Of a stretch of 22,366 nucleotides of DNA, positions 14,588 through 22,366 are shown in pieces (position 1 is the first letter of the stretch; every line of letters begins with the position of its first letter). Where the stretch lies: positions 1 to 22,366 of the forward strand of contig JBHIFB010000048.1 of assembly GCA_046760905.1 (NCBI GenBank), written 5' to 3'. A program made the translations under genes and the position numbers. The stretch comes from JBHIFB01 sp046760905. Its GTDB lineage: Bacteria > Gemmatimonadota > CAZMKB01. Below the pieces are notes generated by a model. The model made no database searches. It saw only the letters and a list, made by a program, of their open reading frames with translations, and was not told the DNA's origin.

Positions 14588-15943
14588 ATGCAAGTGCTAT
14601 ATTCTTGGACTCTTTCAAAAGCGGCGGGATGTCTTTATATTTATCGGCTGGGTGTGGGAATCCACTTCGAAGGATCCAACATCAATACAGGGTGGTTTTG
14701 CACCGTGATACCTGTACCGACACTACTTGTACTTCTGCTTCTGACCGGCAACCCCAATAACGGGACAAACACCAAAACCGGTAATGTGAAGACGGGCCTG
14801 GATGTTCTGATCACCGAGGCGCGAGGCCTCATTGAGGATAAACGAGTCGGGGTGATCGCAAATCATTCCTCTGTAACATTTAGCGGTGAATGGATACTGA
14901 ATGCTCTCTCTGGCCTGAAGGATCTGAAAGTTGAGATTCTCTTTACCCCGGAGCACGGTCTCGATTTACTCGATGACGAGACGCGGCAGCGATGGAAAGA
15001 TATACCGAAAGTGGACCTCCATGGCGAAAGAAGGAGGCCGGATGTAGCGATACTATCCGGACTAGATGCCATCATATTCGATGTGCAGGATGTGGGCTGC
15101 AGGTTCTACACTTACATAAGCACCCTTCTTCTCGCCATGGATGCTTCAGCGGAGGCCGGTATAGAATTTATCGTGCTGGACAGACCGAATCCCCTCGGGG
15201 GAATTGTCGTCGAGGGACCTGTCCTGGAGTTGGATTACAGGTCCTTCGTGGGGATGTATCCAATCCCTATACGATATGGTCTGACAGTTGGGGAACTGGC
15301 GCTTATGGCGAATTCGGAAGGGTACCTTCCCTCAGGAGCCGAGGCGAAACTCACGATTGTAAAAATGAAGAACTGGAAGAGATCGATGTACTTCGACGAT
15401 ACAGGCGTTCCATGGAAGCCTCCGTCTCCCAATCTCCCCGATTTAGAAAGCGCGGTTCTCTACCCGGGGATGTGCCTGCTCGAGGGAACGAATCTCTCGG
15501 AGGGACGAGGCACCCCCATACCGTTCAAGCTGGTGGGAGCACCCTGGCTGCCGAATGATCAGTTGCTCGAATCTCTGGGGCAGGATGAGATCAATGGCAT
15601 ATCCCTCGCTGAAACAACCTTCACACCGGTCTCCCTTCCCGGTAAATGCGAGAGACCGAAACATGAGGGTAGAACGCTCCGTGGTCTGAGGATCTTTGTA
15701 ACGAGCAGGGATGATTTACGTTCGTACAGTTTTGGGACACTCCTCATCAGGAGGGCAGCCGAGCTTGCACCTGAGAAGTTCGAGTGGACGGGGGATTACT
15801 ACATAGATAGACTCGTCGGCACAGATGAGTTCCGGAAGGCCGTGGACGACTCGCAAGACCTCACCGCACTCCTTCTGAGATGGAATGAGGAGGCTCAACT
15901 TTTCAAGCAGAAGAGCAGGAGGTACTATCTATACGGGGACTGA
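14588..15943 (+). CDS. namZ: NamZ-type exo-beta-N-acetylmuramidase (DUF1343, GH171)
   Basis: Characterised DUF1343 proteins (Bacillus subtilis NamZ) release MurNAc from the non-reducing ends of peptidoglycan chains outside the cytoplasm. The family's hallmarks are all present, numbered from ATG 14588: GLDVLI (70-75), FTPEHGL (119-125), FDVQDVGCRFYTYISTL (164-180), LDRPNPLGG (197-205), SFVGMYPIPIRYGLTVGELA (219-238), PPSPNLPD (278-285), EGTNLSEGRGTPIPF (299-313) and GAPW (317-320). The start is uncertain. ATG 14588 puts 39 mostly uncharged residues before the hydrophobic run PTLLVLLLLTG. GTG 14705, preceded by AGGGTGG, would put that run at the very N-terminus as an export signal, though without basic residues. 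The gene is first in a tight operon: its stop is 2 bases before the GH3 gene. Function from family is firm; substrate in this organism is inferred. Confidence 0.9.
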   Translation: MQVLYSWTLSKAAGCLYIYRLGVGIHFEGSNINTGWFCTVIPVPTLLVLLLLTGNPNNGTNTKTGNVKTGLDVLITEARGLIEDKRVGVIANHSSVTFSGEWILNALSGLKDLKVEILFTPEHGLDLLDDETRQRWKDIPKVDLHGERRRPDVAILSGLDAIIFDVQDVGCRFYTYISTLLLAMDASAEAGIEFIVLDRPNPLGGIVVEGPVLELDYRSFVGMYPIPIRYGLTVGELALMANSEGYLPSGAEAKLTIVKMKNWKRSMYFDDTGVPWKPPSPNLPDLESAVLYPGMCLLEGTNLSEGRGTPIPFKLVGAPWLPNDQLLESLGQDEINGISLAETTFTPVSLPGKCERPKHEGRTLRGLRIFVTSRDDLRSYSFGTLLIRRAAELAPEKFEWTGDYYIDRLVGTDEFRKAVDDSQDLTALLLRWNEEAQLFKQKSRRYYLYGD

Positions 15944-15945
15944 GT

Positions 15946-17667
15946 ATGAAAGCTTCCTTTTACCTGGCTATCATCACCTTGACCGTATTCGCCTCGAACG
16001 GAAAACTTTCGGGATCCGAATGGGCTGACTCAGTGCTGGCCACCCTCTCCCTCGAACAAAAGGTAGGCCAGATGGTCTTCCCGGCTCTGAGGCCAGGGGA
16101 AGATTCCGTGGAGGTTGATGTGTGGGTCGAAGCGGAGGAGCTTGTGAGGAAGCATTTTGTGGGTGGGTTCGCACTCTTCGGCGGCACATATCCACAGGTG
16201 ATGGAGAAACTAGCTAAGCTTCAGAATTCTTCTCCCGTTTTTCTTCTCATCGCCTCTGACTTCGAAAGGGGTGCCGGTCAGAAAATTGGCGGTGCTACAG
16301 TGTTCCCCCCGAATATGGCTCTCGGAGCGGCAGAAAGCGATGAACTTTCTTACAGGGTCGGGCTCATCACAGGACTCCAGGCGAGGCAAATAGGCGTACA
16401 CATGACGTTTTCACCGGTAATGGATGTGAACAACAATCCGGCGAACCCCATCATCAACGTCCGATCATTCGGGGAAGACCCCAAAGCTGTATCAAGTCTC
16501 GGCACTAGCTACATCAGGGGCTGCAAGTCGGGAGGGATACTCACCACCGCTAAACATTTCCCCGGCCACGGGGATACCGGGATCGATTCGCACACGGGGC
16601 TACCCGTGATCGGGGCGTCACGAGAGGAGTTTGAAAAGATAGAGCTTGTCCCTTTTGAAAGTGCAATAGAGTTTGGAGTTGATGCAATCATGGTCGGACA
16701 CCTCTCTGTGCCTTCACTCGATGTTACCGGCACGCCCGCTTCGATCTCTCATACCATAATAGAGGGCTTACTCAGAAAAGATTTAAGATTTGGCGGGCTG
16801 GTGGTAACAGACGCCCTCATAATGGATGCTATCAAGCATGGACGGGATGCCGGCTCCATCTGCAGACAGGCGCTTGAAGCCGGCGCTGACATCCTGCTCA
16901 TGCCGGAAGACGTTTCACTCTGTTTGAAAACGATCATAGAATCCGTGAGAAACGGAGCGCTAGAGGAAAGAAGCATCGATGAGTCTGTAAGGCGGATTCT
17001 CGAAGCGAAGGAGCGCGTCATATTTGATATGCCCATGGTGAAGGGATACTCATCTGGGAAGGGCATGGGCGAGCTTATCGCCGATGGCAGGCAGGTGGCA
17101 CGTGAACTCGCAAAGCGGTCAGTCACTCTGCTTTCTAACAGAGGCAACCTCATTCCCGTCGAAGGACGGTTCGAAGAGGTTTTCTCGGTTACGGTGCGTG
17201 GTGACACTCTTCTGCCCGACGCTTCGCCATTTCACGATGTGATGCGGGAATCACTCGGAAACGGGTATCGATTCCTCTCGATACAACCTGATACTGATTC
17301 TCTCATTGTGAGCCAGGCCATCCGGAAGGCTCTCCGGGCCGACCTTCTCATCGTAACAATCGTCTCACAGGTTAGAGCGTACAAGGGATATCCGGGCCTT
17401 CCCCGAGAGCTTGTCGAACTCGTTCGCCGCATGCTCTCGAACAGGCGTTCGGTTCTCTTGTCTTTCGGAAACCCATACATAATCAGCAGCTTCCCGGCTG
17501 CCCCCTCCATCCTTCTTTCCTACGGGACAGACCGTAGCAGCCAGCGTGCAGCCGCAAGGGCGCTTCTCGGGAAGGCTCCGATAAGCGGTAGGACTCCGGT
17601 TGCCATACCCGGCGGGTATAAGGTCGGGACAGGCATCATCCTCGAGGGAAGAGGTACAGACAGGTGA
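15946..17667 (+). CDS. nagZ: Exported GH3 beta-N-acetylglucosaminidase (NagZ-like)
   Basis: It should remove GlcNAc from peptidoglycan fragments, complementing the neighbouring muramidase. The 573 residues begin with a signal peptide (KASFYLAIITLTVFASNGKL), placing it in the periplasm or outside, unlike the cytoplasmic NagZ of Escherichia coli and like the exported Bacillus enzyme. The GH3 TIM barrel spans about 30-350. KHFPGHGDTGIDSHTGLP (203-220) carries the Asp214/His216 acid-base dyad specific to N-acetylglucosaminidases of the family, and GGLVVTDALIMDAI (283-296) carries the nucleophile Asp289. Residues from about 370 form a second alpha/beta domain (ELAKRSVTLLSNRGNLIPV), as in the two-domain GH3 members. 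The start is 2 bases after the NamZ stop. The stop overlaps the symporter's GTG start (GTGA, 17664-17667), so the three are a single transcription unit. Confidence 0.9.
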   Translation: MKASFYLAIITLTVFASNGKLSGSEWADSVLATLSLEQKVGQMVFPALRPGEDSVEVDVWVEAEELVRKHFVGGFALFGGTYPQVMEKLAKLQNSSPVFLLIASDFERGAGQKIGGATVFPPNMALGAAESDELSYRVGLITGLQARQIGVHMTFSPVMDVNNNPANPIINVRSFGEDPKAVSSLGTSYIRGCKSGGILTTAKHFPGHGDTGIDSHTGLPVIGASREEFEKIELVPFESAIEFGVDAIMVGHLSVPSLDVTGTPASISHTIIEGLLRKDLRFGGLVVTDALIMDAIKHGRDAGSICRQALEAGADILLMPEDVSLCLKTIIESVRNGALEERSIDESVRRILEAKERVIFDMPMVKGYSSGKGMGELIADGRQVARELAKRSVTLLSNRGNLIPVEGRFEEVFSVTVRGDTLLPDASPFHDVMRESLGNGYRFLSIQPDTDSLIVSQAIRKALRADLLIVTIVSQVRAYKGYPGLPRELVELVRRMLSNRRSVLLSFGNPYIISSFPAAPSILLSYGTDRSSQRAAARALLGKAPISGRTPVAIPGGYKVGTGIILEGRGTDR

Positions 17668-19385
17668 AGCTTCAGACACTGGACGTGACACTTGTTGCGT
17701 TATACTTCATGCTGACCCTGGCTATAGGGCTTTACCACAGACGGCGTGCCTCTCTTTCGATGGAATCCTTCTTCATCACCGGGAGAAGGTTGAAGTGGTG
17801 GCTCGCCGGCACCTCAATGGTCGCAACTACTTTTGCAGCCGACACGCCTCTGGCGGTGACCGGTCTCGTGACCAAAAACGGGATAGCAGGCAACTGGCTC
17901 TGGTGGAACATGGCTCTGAGCGGGATGCTAACGGTCTTTCTGTTCTCAAGATTGTGGCGAAGAGCAGGCATTGTGACGGATGTCGAGTTCACCGAGATCC
18001 GCTACGGTGGCAAACCGGCGGCACTCCTGAGAGCCTTCAGAGGTTTCTACCTTTCGGTGCCGGTGAATCTCATCATAATGGGATGGGTGATACTGGCAAT
18101 GGCGAAGATACTCGGCTACCTGTTTGGCGTGGACAAATTGGTCACCGTGATGTTGTGCGTTGTCTTCACGGGTATATATTCAACCCTGTCCGGCATATGG
18201 GGCGTGGTGATAACCGACTTTCTGCAATTCATAATCGCCATGGGCGGAACAGTCGCGCTCGCTTACTTCTCAGTGGACTCGGTCGGTGGGATCCACGGGT
18301 TGCGTGATCTTCTCACCACCAGGTATGGTGACGTCACGGGGCTTTTCTCATTCATTCCCGAACCGGATTCCGTATGGATGCCACTGGGTACGTTTCTGAT
18401 TTATATAGGCATGAGCTGGTGGGCAAGCTGGTACCCGGGGGCCGAGCCCGGTGGTGGGGGATACATTGTGCAGAGAATGCTCTCCACAACGGACGAAAGA
18501 GAGTCAATGCTCAGCACCCTCTGGTTCAATATCGCACATTATGCGATCAGGCCGTGGCCATGGATACTCACAGCACTCGTGGCACTCGCCCTTTACGGTA
18601 AGGGGAAGGATCCCGAGCTCGGTTATGTCAGGTTGATGGCAGAGGTGATGCCTGTCGGATTCAGAGGTCTTCTGCTAGTGGGATTTCTGGCAGCTTTCAT
18701 GTCAACATTGAGTACACATCTCAACTGGGGGAGTTCTTACCTCGTTAACGACCTGTACAGAAGATTTCTGGTGAAGAATGAGAACGAGAGGCACTATGTC
18801 TTAATATCCAGAGTTTTCACCGTCACTCTGGTAGTTCTTGCCGCCATTGTGAGCATGCACATGGATTCGGTGGAAAAGGCATGGAAGTTCCTTATCGCAA
18901 TCGGTGCCGGAACAGGGCCGGTATACATCCTGAGATGGTACTGGTGGAGGATAAACTCGTGGAGTGAGATTTCGGCCATGCTGGCAGCATTTGTTGTGTC
19001 GATTTCACTCCAGGAGTTTTGGAACTTTTCAACCGATGCACCAACCGAATTTGTACTCCTCCTCGTGTTCACCACCGCGTTAACAACCATAGCATGGCTC
19101 TCTGTCACGTTTCTCACCCCTCCAGAGAGTGACGAGACACTCTCGCAATTCTGGATGAAGATCAAGCCTTCTGGTACCCCCTGGGGTGGAATCAAAGAAG
19201 AGAAACACATGATGGATTGCAACGGGATCCTCAAACCGATCTGCATGTGGATGGTCGGTTCGTTTCTTGTCTATTCCACGCTATTCGCTTTCGGGAAATT
19301 CCTGCTGGGATTTCCCCACCAGGGAACGGCAATGGCACTGATAGCGGTGGCATCAGGTGTTTTGCTCAAGGTACTGATGCGATAA
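17664..19385 (+). CDS. Sodium:solute symporter (SSS family), probably for amino sugars
   Basis: An inner-membrane transporter of 573 residues with roughly 13 or more hydrophobic segments from residue 8 to the C-terminus. Family features are the N-terminal FFITGRRLKWWLAGTSMVA (36-54), ADTPLAVTGL (59-68), YSTLSGIWGVVITDFLQF (172-189), and FLAAFMSTLSTHLNWGSSYL followed by VNDLYRRF (341-368). The last block holds the Ser/Thr cluster that forms the Na2 site in this fold. Translation starts at GTG 17664, overlapping the GH3 stop. Because it is co-translated with a muramidase and a glucosaminidase, its cargo is probably MurNAc, GlcNAc or their disaccharide; this is inference from context. It could replace the MurP phosphotransferase permease that serves this role in Bacillus. 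The last 33 bases overlap the convergent CvpA gene. Confidence 0.88.
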   Translation: MKLQTLDVTLVALYFMLTLAIGLYHRRRASLSMESFFITGRRLKWWLAGTSMVATTFAADTPLAVTGLVTKNGIAGNWLWWNMALSGMLTVFLFSRLWRRAGIVTDVEFTEIRYGGKPAALLRAFRGFYLSVPVNLIIMGWVILAMAKILGYLFGVDKLVTVMLCVVFTGIYSTLSGIWGVVITDFLQFIIAMGGTVALAYFSVDSVGGIHGLRDLLTTRYGDVTGLFSFIPEPDSVWMPLGTFLIYIGMSWWASWYPGAEPGGGGYIVQRMLSTTDERESMLSTLWFNIAHYAIRPWPWILTALVALALYGKGKDPELGYVRLMAEVMPVGFRGLLLVGFLAAFMSTLSTHLNWGSSYLVNDLYRRFLVKNENERHYVLISRVFTVTLVVLAAIVSMHMDSVEKAWKFLIAIGAGTGPVYILRWYWWRINSWSEISAMLAAFVVSISLQEFWNFSTDAPTEFVLLLVFTTALTTIAWLSVTFLTPPESDETLSQFWMKIKPSGTPWGGIKEEKHMMDCNGILKPICMWMVGSFLVYSTLFAFGKFLLGFPHQGTAMALIAVASGVLLKVLMR

Positions 19386-19922
19386 AAGTGAGGCTTTTGC
19401 TTCACCCTCTGCATGACGCTTTATATCATAATACTTCTTCAGAAAATCTTCCCTGAGATCCTGTGGAACAAGCTTTACCACGACACTCGAGAACTCTATT
19501 ACATAAGGAGCCAAAATTGACTTCTTCAGGATCTGTTCCCGTTCAGGGGAGAACAACGCGAGAGCTATGATAATAATAGAGGAGACCAACACACCTGCAG
19601 TGAGTCCAAGCATACCGCCGAGTACATGATCCAGGCATCCAAGATTCACAGCATCCAGGGCCTTTTTCATCACATTTGCGAGAAGTGTGAAAACGACGAT
19701 AACGCACATGAAAGCGAATATGAAGCCTATCATCATAGCGAGAGATCTGCTCGAAACGATTGATTGGAACCAGCCTCCAACTACATCATAGCTTCTTGTG
19801 GCGAGGATGAGGCCGACGAATATCGCAATTATGGCCATAACCATCCTGGTAAGCCCTTTTACCAATCCCCAGATGAGGAGTGCTCCAGAACAGACTACTA
19901 TAGTTATATCGATTCCATTCAT
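19353..19922 (-). CDS. CvpA-family membrane protein
   Basis: A 189-residue inner-membrane protein with four hydrophobic segments: about residues 5-20 (ITIVVCSGALLIWGLV), 28-45, 62-85 (MIGFIFAFMCVIVVFTLLA) and 100-125 (GGMLGLTAGVLVSSIIIIAL). The conserved GLVKGLTRM after the first segment and the LGGMLGLTAGVLVSS segment identify the CvpA/colicin V production family, linked in other bacteria to envelope integrity. The exact role is unknown. A charged cytoplasmic or periplasmic tail of about 60 residues follows (LREDFLKKYYDIKRH). It starts inside the end of the GT4 gene (ATGA overlap, 19919-19922), so the two are co-translated. Its 3' end overlaps the opposing symporter gene by 33 bases, an antisense arrangement. 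Confidence 0.85.
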   Translation of the reverse strand: MNGIDITIVVCSGALLIWGLVKGLTRMVMAIIAIFVGLILATRSYDVVGGWFQSIVSSRSLAMMIGFIFAFMCVIVVFTLLANVMKKALDAVNLGCLDHVLGGMLGLTAGVLVSSIIIIALALFSPEREQILKKSILAPYVIEFSSVVVKLVPQDLREDFLKKYYDIKRHAEGEAKASLLSHQYLEQNT

Positions 19923-21265
19923 AGATCACCTTCCTCCAAGCGCTTCGGGTTGAAAGTTAATTCTCCATTCAAGAATCTTTCATACACTCCCTCCAGCTTC
20001 TCAGCAATCTTATCCCAGGTATATTCCTCCATAACCCTTCTCCTGCCCCATTCCCCCATCTTCATCGAGAGATCTCTGTCATCCAATAGCTTACAGATCC
20101 TGTTAGCTATCTCTCCCGGCTGTGGCGTAACTAGATATCCCCCCTTTCCATCCTCGACAAGTTCCCGCACAGGTGGTATATCACCTCCGATAACAGGCTT
20201 TCCAAAGTACCATGCCTCCAGAAAAACAGTCGCGAAGCCCTCGTTCAGTGACGGCAGGCAGAGAAGGTCGCACGCTTCCAGAACACTCGTTTTCTCTTCC
20301 AGACTCAGTTCACCGAGCACATGTATCCTTGGATCTTTATGCTTCGCATACTCAGATTGAGCGTCTCCTTCGAGAGGACCTACGAAAAGAAACTCCGTAT
20401 CAGGATGTTTTTCCCAAACAGTAGGAGCTGCCTCGAGCAATTCTCGCATGCCCTTTATGATGTGATTTCGCCCCAGAAATAGCACCAATGACTTTCCTGA
20501 AAGATTATAACTTTCCCTGAACGCCTTGGAATCGTATTCATCCGCAAGCAGCGGTCCAGCCCCGAGTGGGAAGATCCTTTCCGCCTCCACACCCTCACCC
20601 ACGAAGAAATCCTTTTCGAATTTCGTCATTGTTATAAGGGCATCTGCCTTACTGCAGAGCTCTATCCAGTAGCGATAATGCCAGCTTTTAAACGATTTCT
20701 CCTGATCGGGCGGCTCCCCGGGTAATTCCTGAATTTTGCCCCGGTGCTTTTTGTACTCTTCTATCAATGCCCCGTTGACGAGACGCAGTACGGGTGTGTA
20801 TACGAATGGAACGCCTTTCATTCTGGCGATATCATATGCAGCATGCCCGAGGTAGGATACACCACCGTGAACCGAATGTATGATATCACATCGCTTCATC
20901 TTCCCATCCATTTTTCTACCGAAAAAAGCCTTCAATAGATTGAAGGAGAGATCTGGGAATCTGTGATGGTATCTCACAAGCGGATAGAGCCATATCCTAG
21001 AGAGTTCACCAACTTTCAAAAGATGAACATGCGCCCCTGCCTCGGTGTATGACCAGGGTCCCTGGGACGCAGCGGTGGTACCGAACCAGAGGTATGGACA
21101 GAATGGGCTTTTTCTTTCCGCCTTTAGCTTGTCTTTTTGTGAATTTATCTGCGTTATGACACGTACATCGTGATTCCCGGACATATGGCGAACAAGCTCA
21201 TGAGTGTATATTCCGCACTCACCAACCGCTGGCCAGTAGACTGGAAGCACATACACGATCCTCAT
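19919..21265 (-). CDS. GT4-family (GT-B fold) glycosyltransferase
   Basis: A cytoplasmic or membrane-associated retaining glycosyltransferase of 448 residues that would transfer a sugar from a nucleotide donor to a lipid or glycan acceptor. The N-terminal Rossmann domain starts RIVYVLPVYWPAVGECGIYT (2-21), with the usual glycine-containing loop for the acceptor side. The C-terminal donor domain begins near 255 (SLVLFLGRNHIIKGMRELLE, about 259-278) and has the EX7E motif in SLNEGFATVFLEAWYFGKP, with Glu342 and Glu350, followed by GGDIPPVRELVEDGKGGYLV. The donor sugar cannot be read from sequence; GDP-mannose is possible given the manB-manC pair in the window, but that is inference. It is co-translated with the CvpA gene. 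A gap of 114 bases separates it from the reductase gene upstream. Confidence 0.9.
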   Translation of the reverse strand: MRIVYVLPVYWPAVGECGIYTHELVRHMSGNHDVRVITQINSQKDKLKAERKSPFCPYLWFGTTAASQGPWSYTEAGAHVHLLKVGELSRIWLYPLVRYHHRFPDLSFNLLKAFFGRKMDGKMKRCDIIHSVHGGVSYLGHAAYDIARMKGVPFVYTPVLRLVNGALIEEYKKHRGKIQELPGEPPDQEKSFKSWHYRYWIELCSKADALITMTKFEKDFFVGEGVEAERIFPLGAGPLLADEYDSKAFRESYNLSGKSLVLFLGRNHIIKGMRELLEAAPTVWEKHPDTEFLFVGPLEGDAQSEYAKHKDPRIHVLGELSLEEKTSVLEACDLLCLPSLNEGFATVFLEAWYFGKPVIGGDIPPVRELVEDGKGGYLVTPQPGEIANRICKLLDDRDLSMKMGEWGRRRVMEEYTWDKIAEKLEGVYERFLNGELTFNPKRLEEGDL

Positions 21266-21379
21266 ATTTCACTCACGCATAATATCCCGATAGAGACGGT
21301 CAGTGTTCTTGGCGAAGGGCCCCGGTCGCCGGAATGGAGATCGATTCAATTCCATGTCTTCTTGGAACATTCATTGCCA

Positions 21380-22135
21380 CTATAAAAGGGACATGCCCCC
21401 ATCAGCGATTATGTTCTGCCCTCTCACCCATTCTGAGTCGTCGGAGCAAAGGAATGCTACCACTTTCGCGAGGTCCTCTGGCGTTCCAATCCTCCTCAGA
21501 GGGGTTCTCGCGATCGATTCCTCTATTAGCTTTTTATATTGCGGGATGAGCCGCAACGAATCAGTCTCCACAGGACCCCCTGACACACAGTTTACATTAA
21601 TGTTCGATCCGGCGAACTCCACTGCCAGGTATCGAGTCATCGATTCTATCGCCGCTTTAGAAGCCCCCATCGCTATGTATCCGGGAATATACCTTCTCGA
21701 TCCATAGCTGGTGATGGCAACGATCTTGCCGCCACTTTTCATCAAGCCGTGAGCTTGACGGGCGTATGCGAGATAGGAGGAGACATTGGACTCTATAGTC
21801 ACATCCCACTTGCTCTCAGAAAACTCCATTGCGTTCGAGAAGAAAGCCATGGCTGCATTAACGACAAGGATATCCAGCCTCCCGTATTGCTCCCTCACCC
21901 TCTCAAATAAACGAACGATGCCGGTCCTGTCCCTCATGTTCGATCTCACGGCTATGCACCTTACACCTAGGTCCTCGATCTCCTTAACGGTCTTCTGGGC
22001 AGTATCCCTGCTTCTGAAAAAAGTAATAAACACATCTGCACCCGATTCTGCAAGTCTTACGGCAATCGCTTTGCCTATTCCTCGGGTTCCCCCTGTCACG
22101 AGGGCCACCTTACCACGGAATTCTCCATCAGTCAT
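21380..22135 (-). CDS. fabL: FabL-like enoyl-ACP reductase (short-chain dehydrogenase/reductase)
   Basis: A 251-residue SDR protein. The cofactor-binding signature is TGGTRGIG (14-21), with NAA at 93-95 and a catalytic Ser/Tyr/Lys region ITSYGSRRYIPGYIAMGASK (141-160) that gives Tyr153 and Lys160. The Y-x6-K spacing, rather than the common Y-x3-K, together with ESMTRYLAVEF, VNCVSGGPVETDSL and GQNIIADGGMSLL, matches Bacillus FabL (enoyl-ACP reductase III), which carries out the last step of fatty-acid elongation with NADPH. Other SDR roles cannot be excluded. The start ATG 22135 is preceded by AAAGGAGAT (22148-22156). It reads in the same direction as the GT4 and CvpA genes across a 114-base gap in which no terminator is obvious. 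Confidence 0.8.
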   Translation of the reverse strand: MTDGEFRGKVALVTGGTRGIGKAIAVRLAESGADVFITFFRSRDTAQKTVKEIEDLGVRCIAVRSNMRDRTGIVRLFERVREQYGRLDILVVNAAMAFFSNAMEFSESKWDVTIESNVSSYLAYARQAHGLMKSGGKIVAITSYGSRRYIPGYIAMGASKAAIESMTRYLAVEFAGSNINVNCVSGGPVETDSLRLIPQYKKLIEESIARTPLRRIGTPEDLAKVVAFLCSDDSEWVRGQNIIADGGMSLL

Positions 22136-22156
22136 AATAAAGCCATCTCCTTTCTC

Positions 22157-22366
22157 CTAATCAGAAAATATACAGAAAGATCCAGATCACCAGACCGAAT
22201 CCTGATGATGTTTTTCAAGAGGGAGGATTGTAATTTAAATTAGGCAAAACGGATTAAATTTCAATCTTGAATGTTAGAGGACCTTCCCCATTTTTCCCGG
22301 AACTTAGAGCTCTTGAGCGAGTCGTGAGAGCATTTGGGTACCCATCTTGGTCGAGCAGGAAGGGGA
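22157..22366. other. Right-edge region without a confident gene
   Basis: An AT-rich stretch (22190-22270) leads to a more balanced sequence at the edge. Two short open frames reach the edge. One is on the plus strand from TTG 22271 (contains PFFPELRALERVVRAFGYPS). The other is on the minus strand, ending at TAA 22304-22306 (contains STKMGTQMLSRLAQEL). They overlap and at most one can be real; neither family was recognised. No promoter near consensus was found for the reductase gene. Confidence 0.3.

Noticed and set aside
17600..18307. Long plus-strand open frame of 235 codons overlapping the GH3 and symporter genes
   Set aside because: It lies in a different frame over two strongly conserved genes and its product is rich in Arg, His and Gly without any recognisable domain; it is a shadow frame.
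1..22366. CRISPR arrays, insertion sequences, tRNA or rRNA genes, prophage or toxin-antitoxin genes
   Set aside because: No regularly spaced repeats, transposase motifs, terminal inverted repeats, cloverleaf structures or rRNA-like stretches were found on reading both strands.

Overview
The window reads as a chromosomal segment of a Gram-negative bacterium, probably from the FCB superphylum or a related uncultured lineage. The clues are two secreted beta-propeller proteins (FG-GAP/VCBS and Asp-box types), a C-terminal PNPFNP sorting domain on one of them, and an envelope-directed lytic transglycosylase. Assignment to a phylum is inference; no rRNA or tRNA is present. Genes end in TGA, TAA and TAG, so the standard bacterial code applies.

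Layout. 1-650 (minus) is gene debris: the N-terminal part of a membrane glycosyltransferase, broken by an in-frame TGA and joined in frame to a piece of a sulfatase-like protein. 755-1390 (minus) is a LOG-family phosphoribohydrolase with an unclear start. 1575-3047 (plus) is a secreted seven-bladed FG-GAP propeller with its own consensus promoter. 3104-4774 (minus) is a radical SAM protein of the tetraether-synthase (Tes/MJ0619) type. 5079-10299 (minus) is a co-directional run: phosphomannomutase, mannose-1-phosphate guanylyltransferase, a HEAT-repeat protein and a GAF-GAF sigma54 activator. The first two make GDP-mannose for envelope sugars.

10300-10508 is a divergent control region with a structured, terminator-ending element followed immediately by a TTGACC-N17-TATAAT promoter for the secreted Asp-box protein (10509-12767). 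12785-14458 (minus) is an MltD-type lytic transglycosylase with two LysM domains. Divergent from it is a tight three-gene operon (14588-19385, plus): a NamZ/DUF1343 exo-N-acetylmuramidase, a GH3 NagZ-like N-acetylglucosaminidase and a sodium:solute symporter. Together these look like a peptidoglycan-cleaving and amino-sugar-uptake module. 19353-21265 (minus) holds a CvpA-family membrane protein and a GT4 glycosyltransferase that overlap by ATGA. 21380-22135 (minus) is a FabL-like enoyl-ACP reductase. The last 231 bases carry no confident gene.

The common theme is cell-envelope biology: GDP-mannose supply, glycosyl transfer, peptidoglycan turnover, secreted propellers, fatty-acid reduction and possibly membrane-spanning lipid synthesis. 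The points most worth a second look are the NamZ-NagZ-symporter operon, the bacterial Tes-like enzyme, the mutually exclusive helices at 10320-10434, the domain inserted in blade 7 of the FG-GAP propeller, and the promoter lying over the only ATG of the LOG gene.
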